DNA of 6,650 nt from JACRAR01 sp041674385. GTDB lineage: Bacteria > Pseudomonadota > Gammaproteobacteria > Burkholderiales > Rhodocyclaceae. The notes below the pieces were generated by a model. That model was not told where the DNA came from and did not search any database. It was given only the letters and a program-made list of their open reading frames with translations. Each line of letters begins with the position of its first letter. Position 1 is the stretch's first letter. Shown one piece after another: positions 6,249 to 6,650 of the stretch. Position numbers and translations under genes: made by a program. The stretch lies in assembly GCA_041674385.1 (NCBI GenBank), contig JBAYVU010000089.1, forward strand, positions 1 to 6,650. Reading direction: 5' to 3'.

Positions 6249-6650
6249 TTGAAAGCGTTGAAAGCACATATTGCTTTAATCGCGGCAGCACTGGGCGTCG
6301 CGGGCTTGGCGAATGCCGCCGTCACCGCCGAGGAAGCTGCTCACCTGGGCAAGGATCTTACGCCGTGGGGCGCCGAAGTCGCAGGCAACAAGGAGGGCAC
6401 CATTCCACCATACACTGGGGGGTTGCCGGTCAACATGATGGGACCCACCTGGGATTCCAACAAGAGTATCGTCAATGGCCGGCAGTTCCAACCCGATCCT
6501 TTCAAGGACGAAAAACCCCTGTACAGGATCACCGCCCAGAACTTATCCCAGTACGCAGACAAACTGTCCGAGGCGACCAAGGCCTTGTTCAAGAATGACC
6601 CGAAATTTTTCATGGACGTATACCCTACGCATCGGGTCGTGAACTATCCC
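6249..6650 (+). CDS. DUF1329 family exported protein, N-terminal part, 3' end outside window
   Basis: The frame opens at a TTG behind a strong GGAGG and is still open at the right edge after 134 codons. Full-length family members are about 400-460 residues, so roughly a third is seen. The start encodes a signal peptide: basic MKALKAH, a hydrophobic stretch IALIAAALGVAGL, and ANA cleavage after residue 23. There is no lipobox cysteine, so the product should be soluble in the periplasm. The mature N terminus shows the DUF1329 signature: LTPWGAEVAGN (37-47), then GTIPPYTGGLP (50-60) and a Lys/Asp-rich segment with FQPDPFKDEKPLYRIT. The family has a LolA/LolB-like fold according to general family knowledge, which suggests carriage of a hydrophobic ligand. 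The 19-base gap to the DUF1302 gene implies a shared transcript. The ligand is unknown. An MMPL/RND-type exporter and a YCF48-like protein often follow in other genomes, but that lies outside this window. Confidence 0.9.
   Translation, partial: MKALKAHIALIAAALGVAGLANAAVTAEEAAHLGKDLTPWGAEVAGNKEGTIPPYTGGLPVNMMGPTWDSNKSIVNGRQFQPDPFKDEKPLYRITAQNLSQYADKLSEATKALFKNDPKFFMDVYPTHRVVNYP

Overview
The window reads as chromosomal DNA from a moderately GC-rich Gram-negative proteobacterium. A Pseudomonas-like gammaproteobacterium or a betaproteobacterium with broad catabolic ability fits best. The grounds are an outer-membrane-type DUF1302 protein followed by a DUF1329 protein (a pair typical of these groups), inner-membrane transporters beside acyl-CoA enzymes, clear Shine-Dalgarno sites, and frequent GTG and TTG starts. 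All six recognised genes lie on the plus strand. No RNA gene, insertion sequence, CRISPR array or phage gene was seen.

Layout. (1) Positions 2-544 hold the C-terminal part of a class III (CaiB/BaiF) CoA-transferase, cut by the left edge. (2) Positions 646-1842 hold a second, complete class III CoA-transferase with its catalytic Asp169 intact. (3) Positions 1929-3362 hold an MFS permease of the 14-helix DHA2 type, and 3375-4310 hold an EamA/DMT-type permease 12 bases downstream. (4) Positions 4311-4549 are a 239-base non-coding stretch whose right half is AT-rich and probably carries the promoter of the next unit. (5) Positions 4550-6229 encode an exported DUF1302 protein. A DUF1329 protein starts at 6249 from a TTG codon and runs off the right edge.

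How the parts may work together (inference). Paired CoA-transferases usually activate a carboxylic acid by moving CoA from a donor such as succinyl-CoA. The permeases could move the acid, or a related product, across the inner membrane. DUF1302/DUF1329 pairs often sit beside genes for breakdown of hydrophobic compounds such as steroids, terpenoids, aromatics and lipids, and are thought to act in the outer membrane and periplasm. The simplest reading is part of a catabolic island for a poorly soluble organic acid or its precursor. The substrate cannot be read from this window. No wholly new system is evident. The least explained parts are the DUF1302/DUF1329 pair, the joining of two unrelated permeases to a CoA-transferase pair, and a perfect 12-bp palindrome just ahead of the MFS gene.
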